A stretch of DNA of 64,000 bases from DATCJA01 sp963734635 (GTDB lineage Bacteria > Acidobacteriota > Vicinamibacteria > Vicinamibacterales > UBA2999): assembly GCA_963734635.1 (NCBI GenBank), contig CAVTIA010000011.1, positions 1-64,000 on the forward strand. Direction: 5' to 3'. This document shows, piece after piece, positions 59,099 to 64,000 of the stretch (the stretch's first letter is position 1; every line of letters starts with the position of its first letter). Made by a program: the position numbers and the translations under genes. Below the pieces are notes generated by a model. The model did no database searches and was not told the origin of the DNA. It saw only the letters and a program-made list of their open reading frames with translations.

Positions 59099-60308
59099 TC
59101 ACGCGACGGCGCCGCAGCTCGTCGTACTGAGGGCCGAGCTCGCCCGGTACGATGGGACCGGTGAGATCCCCTGGAACGGTGACCGTCGACGGAAGGTACT
59201 GCTTGCAGTCGCCAAACTCCTCTTCGTACTCCGGAGTCGGGAACGTCAGCGTCAGCACCGACGTATCGCCCTGAGGGGCAATCCGGTACAACGGGTTCAC
59301 CTTCAACTCTCCTTGTATCTCGCGTGAATCTCTGACGACGTACTTCCGAAACAGGTCATCGCGTCTGCTGGCGACGAGGGTGAATGACGGTTCGGTCCCG
59401 ATCTCGGCCGGCGATGCGCTGCGCGTGAGATCGACGGTCCGCTGATTCAGCACACCATCGAAGAGATGCTCGTCACTGAAAAGGCGAGGCGCATGTGGCT
59501 CCAGGAGGCTGGCGTAACCAGCTGGGGTGAGCGTCATGCCTGCCGAGAAGTTCTCGCCCAGCGAGCTGTGCAAGTGCGGCAGCACGATTACCCCCCGCGA
59601 CCCGACCGCGCGCATCATCTCTTCCGCGAGCAGCCGTTTGTGCCAGATGTACGGGAATGCGTCTGCCAGCACGACCAGTGAGCAGGCGTCGCGCACGAAA
59701 GGAAGCGGATTGTTGGCATCGCAGCAGATGGCATCGGATAACGGCGAGGTGAATCGCCTCGCCATCCAGAGCTTCCAGAAGTACACGTCGGCATTGATCA
59801 CGCCGCCGGCGGGCTCGAGACCTGCCAGCACGCGCGTCAGGTGACCGGAGCCCCCGCACAAATCCAGGACAGGGCGCGGGTCCAGAGTGCCGCCCTGTCC
59901 CAGCCCCATGAGCAGCGCCTCGATCATCACGAAGGTCGGATCCGAGAAGCGGTACAGGAAGCAATCCGCTTCGGCGTCGAGGCTCAGGATCGCGAGGGCG
60001 TCGCGGTACGTCGGTCTCGGATGCTGCATGAGCGACTGGAAGGACATCCGCCGCGCGTCATCGAGGCCGAGCAGCGTGAACAACGCCTGTTCCCGCTGAT
60101 CGGCTTCCAGCTGATGCATCGCGTCACGCGTGGTGTCGTCGGCGATCAGCACCGGAATACCGGCCACTACCGGAAACGCGCAGCAGTCGCAACCGAGCAC
60201 GCCCGATTCGATCCGGCCGTGTGCGCACTCGAGCGCCTGATTGTCCACGAGAGTCAGGCGACTCCCGCAAAAGGGACACCGCAGGATGTCAAGCAGCGTT
60301 TCGCGCAC
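59070..60308 (-). CDS. SAM-dependent methyltransferase with N-terminal Trm112-like zinc domain
   Basis: 412 residues. ILRCPFCGSRLTLVDNQ and ESGVLGCDCCAFPVVAGIPV form a Trm112-like Cys4 zinc module. The class I methyltransferase core has PVLDLCGGSGHLTRVLAG (motif I), CCDANNPLPFVRDACSLVVL and AVGSRGVIVLPHLHS. A C-terminal extension of about 120 residues (KVNPLYRIAPQGDTSVLTLT) is of unknown function. It is the last gene of a minus-strand run with PIG-L and two glycosyltransferases, so a glycan or lipid acceptor is likely. Confidence 0.85.
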   Translation of the reverse strand: MRETLLDILRCPFCGSRLTLVDNQALECAHGRIESGVLGCDCCAFPVVAGIPVLIADDTTRDAMHQLEADQREQALFTLLGLDDARRMSFQSLMQHPRPTYRDALAILSLDAEADCFLYRFSDPTFVMIEALLMGLGQGGTLDPRPVLDLCGGSGHLTRVLAGLEPAGGVINADVYFWKLWMARRFTSPLSDAICCDANNPLPFVRDACSLVVLADAFPYIWHKRLLAEEMMRAVGSRGVIVLPHLHSSLGENFSAGMTLTPAGYASLLEPHAPRLFSDEHLFDGVLNQRTVDLTRSASPAEIGTEPSFTLVASRRDDLFRKYVVRDSREIQGELKVNPLYRIAPQGDTSVLTLTFPTPEYEEEFGDCKQYLPSTVTVPGDLTGPIVPGELGPQYDELRRRRVIIDAPPDYC

Positions 60309-60317
60309 GTTTAGTGG

Positions 60318-61118
60318 TCATGTCCCCGCAGCATTTGCCGGGCACGCTGCGAGCCGCTCGATGAAGGCGTCGTCTCTCGACCCGACATCCGCGCGCCGGA
60401 AGTATTCGACACCGAGCAGGCGGCGTGCTTCCTCGTCGGACAAGAAATCGAGCGCGTCACCAGCGAGCTGTGTGCGATGACATCGAAGCGCAGCCAGCTT
60501 CCGGGCAGCACACGGACGCACGTCGAGTATGAGCGTGGGTGGCGCAGCCGCCGCGCCGAACGCATCGGCATCCGACACGCCCAGGATTGAGTACGGCGCG
60601 CCCTTCGGTGGAATCCTCTCAGCGACCGTGTCGATGACCGCGCGCATTCGACCAGGCGCCATCGTGACGTAGTACAGCGCTGGAGCGGTGTCGCCCAGAG
60701 CTGCGACCGCCGCGGTCGTCCGCTCGTGAATGGCAATGTGATCCGGATGCCAGTAGAGACCGTCCTCTCCGAACGTGATCACGACATCCGGGCGAACGCG
60801 GATCGTCGCGTCACGAATATCCGCTTCGAGCTTCGCGGGCTCGGCCCAGGCCAGCATTCCGTCCTCGTAGTCGAGGAGGACCACATCACTGACGCCGAGC
60901 GCGCGGGCGGCGGCCTCGAGCTCATTCGTACGAACGAGGGACAGATCGCTTCCGGATCCGCGGCCCATCTCGCCCCGCGTCGCACAGAGAATCGACACCC
61001 GAGCGCCGAGCTCGGCACACCACGCCAGCAACCCACCGCAGGCGAGCGATTCGTCGTCTGGATGCGCGAACACGCCCAGGAGCGCCCGCCCCCGCAGTAC
61101 GCCAGTTGGGGAATTCAT
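60318..61118 (-). CDS. PIG-L-family deacetylase
   Basis: 266 residues. GVFAHPDDESLACGGLLAW carries the AHPDDE zinc and catalytic signature, VSILCATRGEMG follows, and the third zinc ligand is in YWHPDHIAIHE. Family members remove N-acetyl from GlcNAc-containing glycolipids or related small molecules. ATG 61118 overlaps the upstream glycosyltransferase stop by 4 bp (ATGA), so they are translationally coupled. It probably deacetylates the sugar added by that glycosyltransferase. Confidence 0.93.
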   Translation of the reverse strand: MNSPTGVLRGRALLGVFAHPDDESLACGGLLAWCAELGARVSILCATRGEMGRGSGSDLSLVRTNELEAAARALGVSDVVLLDYEDGMLAWAEPAKLEADIRDATIRVRPDVVITFGEDGLYWHPDHIAIHERTTAAVAALGDTAPALYYVTMAPGRMRAVIDTVAERIPPKGAPYSILGVSDADAFGAAAAPPTLILDVRPCAARKLAALRCHRTQLAGDALDFLSDEEARRLLGVEYFRRADVGSRDDAFIERLAACPANAAGT

Positions 61119-62188
61119 GCCAGCGCGGCTCGTCTAGCGTGTTTAGGGCTGACCAGCCGCTCGTACACAGCCAGGTAGTCGTCCACCATCCGGTCGACCC
61201 CGAAGCGCTCCACGGCTCTGGCCCGTACGCGCTGCCGATCGAGCGAGAGGACGCGCGGAAGACCGGCAATAAGCGCGTCGAGGTTATCAAACACGCCCCC
61301 TGTGACGCCCTCTTCCACGAGTTCCTCGACGGCCCCACGATTCAGGGCCGCCACCGGCGTGCCGCATGAAGCGGCTTCCGCCAGTACGAGCCCGAAGGGT
61401 TCCGCCGTCTGCACCGGATAGATCAGTGCTCGCGCGCCCGCGAGCAGGCTCGCCGCTGTATGCCGGTCCGCCTCGCCGACAAAGACGACGTCGTGCTCGT
61501 TGACGAGCGGGGCTACGACTTCGCGGTAGTAATCGTTTTCGGCGGCTGCCACGAGCAATCGCATTCCAGTTCGGCGTGCGGCCTCAATGGCTTCGAGCAC
61601 ACCTTTGCCTGGGGTAAAGCGGCCGAGAAACAGCAGGTAGTCTTCGGGGTCTGCACGAAAGGCGAACACCTCGGTGTCGACGGCATGATGAATCGTCGCA
61701 ACGACATTGAGGCCGTCCAGCAGCCGTCGCTGGTGATCGGAGACGGCCACGAACGGAGCCTCAGCGTACCGCGACCAGAGGTCGACCTCGGGCTCGGTCG
61801 GCGCATGGTGCAGCGTGTGCAGGAGGGGTGTGGTGCACACCCGCGAGTACGCGAGCGACATCGGGTAGTACTCCGCCTGACAGTGAATGACGTCGAACGC
61901 CGCAGCCCGTTCCACAGCGGCAGCCACATTGAACAGTTCACACAGTTCCCAGGGCCAGAGCGAGTCATCCTCCGTATAGCCTCGCGGATAGCTGGCGTGC
62001 AGCGCGGCCTTCGTCACCGAGTTGCCTGTGGCAAAGAGTGTCACGTGGTGGCCACGCGAGACGAGCCCGTCGATCAGGAGCGCCGTTATCGTCTCGATCG
62101 AGCCCGATTTGATCGGTGGGATCGACGTCGCGACAGGCGCGACTTGCGCAATACGCAGAGGCCGCTCGACGAGCGCCGGCCGGCTCAT
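61115..62188 (-). CDS. GT4-family glycosyltransferase
   Basis: 357 residues from ATG 62188, overlapping the upstream stop (ATGA). N-terminal acceptor domain: RIAQVAPVATSIPPIKSGSI, GHHVTLFATGNSVT, FDVIHCQAEYYPM. Nucleotide-sugar domain: YLLFLGRFTPGKGVLEAIEA, ARALIYPVQTAEPFGLVLAE followed by AASCGTPVAAL, the E-x7-E signature of GT4 retaining enzymes. A longer open frame to 62437 is not supported. The sugar donor is unknown; it is coupled with PIG-L. Confidence 0.93.
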   Translation of the reverse strand: MSRPALVERPLRIAQVAPVATSIPPIKSGSIETITALLIDGLVSRGHHVTLFATGNSVTKAALHASYPRGYTEDDSLWPWELCELFNVAAAVERAAAFDVIHCQAEYYPMSLAYSRVCTTPLLHTLHHAPTEPEVDLWSRYAEAPFVAVSDHQRRLLDGLNVVATIHHAVDTEVFAFRADPEDYLLFLGRFTPGKGVLEAIEAARRTGMRLLVAAAENDYYREVVAPLVNEHDVVFVGEADRHTAASLLAGARALIYPVQTAEPFGLVLAEAASCGTPVAALNRGAVEELVEEGVTGGVFDNLDALIAGLPRVLSLDRQRVRARAVERFGVDRMVDDYLAVYERLVSPKHARRAALA

Positions 62189-63306
62189 TGGCAGGCCCTT
62201 TCCAGAAACGAAGGCAGAATGCGTGAGGCCTCGAAGTACTCGGTGGCGATTTCTACAGCCCTCCGCGCGTGTCGTGAATAATCGCGATCGACGGAGTCGA
62301 GCGCATCCACTGCCTCCTCTGCCGACGAAAAGGGCAAGAGACCCGTGCCCGCCGGCACATGCGCGCTCCATCCGGTGTCCTGAACCACAGCGGGACGTCC
62401 GGCAGCCAGATAGCATTCGGTACGGTCGCTGAACCACCCGGACCGACGAGACACGTAGGCGTGCTTGGCGATGCCGAACTCCCCCTTTGAGCCCTGGATG
62501 AAATCTCGATAATCCCAGAGCGATCGTGACACGCTCATCGCATCGATCGTCGCCCAGCCATGCTCGCGAAGCAGGGTCTCCGGGCCGTTGATCGCGAGCG
62601 TGAACGGATGACGAGTGCGCTGCGGAAGGTCCAGGAACCGGGCGAACTCACGATCCTTGTTGCCTTCTACGTCGGTAAAGCTTTCCGTTCGCCACGTCAT
62701 CACCGTCGTGAACCGCGGCACCGCGGGCGGCGCCGAGGTACGCCACAGATCGGTGACTACCGGCTGCCACGTTTTGTGCCATGCAAAGCCACCGTCCGGG
62801 ACGTCGGAGGCGAGCGTCCCGATGTTGGCTCCAAACGTGAACAGATGATCGAATCCGCGAAAGAAGTCCACATACCACGCTTCGCCTTTGGCAATCGCGA
62901 GCTGCGTGAACACCGGATCGGAGTCGATGAACACGCGCCGTGGAATCCGTGCGTACTCGTCCCGCCAGAACCACGATCCACCCGACAGATTGACGAAGAG
63001 ATCGGCCTCGGCGCAATACGTCCGGACGGCCTCAGCGCGCAGGCCGTGATAGCTCCCGTCATAATTCACGAAGCTCCAGCAGTTGCCGAGACCGAATGGC
63101 TCGAGAGCGCTATGGATGTACCGCGTGCCATACGACGGATCCAGCGATCGTGTGTTCTGCTCAGGGTCGTAGATGCACTCGCCTGTGTCCTCGATATACA
63201 GCACCTCGTGGCCGAGCGCGCGAAGCCCGAGGAGGTACATGAGCGAGCACCACGTGACACCGCCAAAGGGATACCGCGCGATGATGCCGGCAAAGACGAT
63301 CTTCAC
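62185..63306 (-). CDS. Glycosyltransferase-like protein
   Basis: 373 residues from GTG 63306, overlapping the ABC transporter stop (GTGA). KIVFAGIIARYPFGGVTWCS and LGLRALGHEVLYIEDTGECI start a GT-B-type Rossmann half. RRVFIDSDPVFTQLAIAKGE lies mid-protein. The C-terminal half has SRRSGWFSDRTECYLAAGRP and AVVQDTGWSAHVPAGTGLLP, resembling the donor-binding half of GT4/CgeB-like enzymes (S-D-R-T-x-C-Y-L-A-A-G-R-P). Family assignment is tentative but a sugar transferase is likely from its context. Confidence 0.75.
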   Translation of the reverse strand: MKIVFAGIIARYPFGGVTWCSLMYLLGLRALGHEVLYIEDTGECIYDPEQNTRSLDPSYGTRYIHSALEPFGLGNCWSFVNYDGSYHGLRAEAVRTYCAEADLFVNLSGGSWFWRDEYARIPRRVFIDSDPVFTQLAIAKGEAWYVDFFRGFDHLFTFGANIGTLASDVPDGGFAWHKTWQPVVTDLWRTSAPPAVPRFTTVMTWRTESFTDVEGNKDREFARFLDLPQRTRHPFTLAINGPETLLREHGWATIDAMSVSRSLWDYRDFIQGSKGEFGIAKHAYVSRRSGWFSDRTECYLAAGRPAVVQDTGWSAHVPAGTGLLPFSSAEEAVDALDSVDRDYSRHARRAVEIATEYFEASRILPSFLERACQ

Positions 63307-64000
63307 GCCGGCGCCCTCATCAATTCGTCGATCGATTCTGGGTCGTCGAGCGATCCGCCGATGGAGAGACGTGCACACATCCGTTGATACAGCTCGTGCG
63401 ACACCAGGAGGTCCTCGTGCGTCCCCTGCGCGACGAGTCGTCCGTCGTCGAGGACGAGGATCCGCGTGGCGTCGCGAATCGTCGAGAGCCGGTGGGCGAT
63501 CACGATCGTGGTTCGCTCATGGCGCAGGCGACGGAGCGCATCGAAGACAATCTGTTCCGAGATCGCATCGAGGGACGACGTCGGCTCATCCAGAATCAGA
63601 ATCGGTGCGTTCTTGAGGATCGCCCGCGCGATGCCGAGGCGCTGCCGCTCGCCGCCCGACAGCGTCGCACCGGCTTCGGCAACCTGCGTCTCGTAACCGT
63701 GCGGCAGGCGCTGTACAAACTCGTGGACGTGCGCAGCCCGAGCCGCAGCCACAATCTCCTCGTCCGACGCATCGAGTCGCCCGTACCGGATGTTGTCCGC
63801 GATCGATCCGCTGAACAAAACCGGCTCCTGCGGCACCACGGCAATCCGCTCGCGCAGCGACCGCAGCGCATACCGTGAGGCGTCAATGCCATCGACCAAG
63901 ACCCGGCCGCTCGTTGGATCGAAGAATCGCGGAATCAGACTGACGAGCGTGGTCTTGCCGGCGCCGGTCAGTCCTACGACCGCAACCATCTCCCCCGGAC
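63303..64000 (-). CDS. ABC transporter (MsbA-like exporter), C-terminal ATPase part; runs off the window
   Basis: The visible 232 codons hold Walker A GLTGAGKTTLVSL, Q-loop AVVPQEPVLFSG, signature TLSGGERQRLGIAR, Walker B APILILDEPTSSLD and switch His in IVIAHRLSTIRD. The spacing and SGRVLVDGIDASRYALRSLR are those of type IV (MsbA/lipid) exporters with fused membrane domain, which would lie beyond 64000. It is the first visible gene of the glycan cluster, likely flipping or exporting a lipid-linked product. Confidence 0.93.
   Translation of the reverse strand, partial: PGEMVAVVGLTGAGKTTLVSLIPRFFDPTSGRVLVDGIDASRYALRSLRERIAVVPQEPVLFSGSIADNIRYGRLDASDEEIVAAARAAHVHEFVQRLPHGYETQVAEAGATLSGGERQRLGIARAILKNAPILILDEPTSSLDAISEQIVFDALRRLRHERTTIVIAHRLSTIRDATRILVLDDGRLVAQGTHEDLLVSHELYQRMCARLSIGGSLDDPESIDELMRAPA

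Overview
The window is high-GC bacterial chromosome. Its gene content (an Oar-like TonB receptor with an N-terminal carboxypeptidase-regulatory domain, DUF6152 proteins, PQQ and GMC oxidoreductases, DUF2092, many secreted proteins of unknown function) fits Acidobacteriota, most likely Vicinamibacteria (subdivision 6). That assignment is inference from family content only. No plasmid, prophage or CRISPR signature was seen. The only mobile element is a degenerate IS3-like element at the left edge, close to a tRNA-Asn gene.

Layout. 1-1.6 kb: decayed insertion sequence. 1.6-11.3 kb: core genes on the minus strand. Reading right to left these are asd, lysC, dapB, dapA and an M20 (DapE-like) peptidase for aspartate to lysine/diaminopimelate, then SRP RNA, dnaX, ybaB and recR. 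11.4-17.2 kb: msrB, a PatA/PatG-like subtilase, several exported hypothetical proteins, two small membrane proteins and a membrane-bound histidine kinase. 17.2-27.4 kb: a stress island with a DUF6496 basic repeat protein, Hsp20, an alpha/beta hydrolase, a three-PAS kinase with a LuxR-type regulator, a degenerate AAA+ mini-protein, an orphan ModA-like binding protein, DnaK with a UspA remnant, DUF5335 and a Gln-rich peptide. 27.5-32.1 kb: an MFS transporter and a giant metallopeptidase/propeller/barrel protein.

32.1-57.3 kb: an accessory envelope-oxidation region. It holds a gluconate-2-dehydrogenase-like trio (subunit 3, GMC flavoprotein, cytochrome c), a TonB receptor, membrane proteins, three metallo-beta-lactamase-fold proteins (one with two EF-hand loops), a PQQ dehydrogenase and two DUF6152 genes. 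It also holds five members of an apparently uncharacterised secreted family marked by (F/Y/W)(D/E)GDxL(V/I)(V/I), three of them in tandem. The most system-like unit is a DUF6152 + (W/Y)DGD gene pair that occurs twice with the same spacing. 57.4-64 kb: an LTA-synthase-like phosphotransferase facing a minus-strand surface-glycan cluster (ABC transporter, two glycosyltransferases, PIG-L deacetylase, Trm112-like methyltransferase) that runs off the right edge.

Two sequence-level themes cut across the genes. First, several spacers are built from a short locus-specific word repeated in both orientations, giving large imperfect hairpins, and GTCCGGC(T)nnAGCCGGAC palindromes are dispersed between genes. 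Second, at least ten otherwise intact genes carry single-base indels, mostly an extra G or C in a short run. These look more like residual sequence errors than real pseudogenes, so such genes are annotated across the frame breaks.
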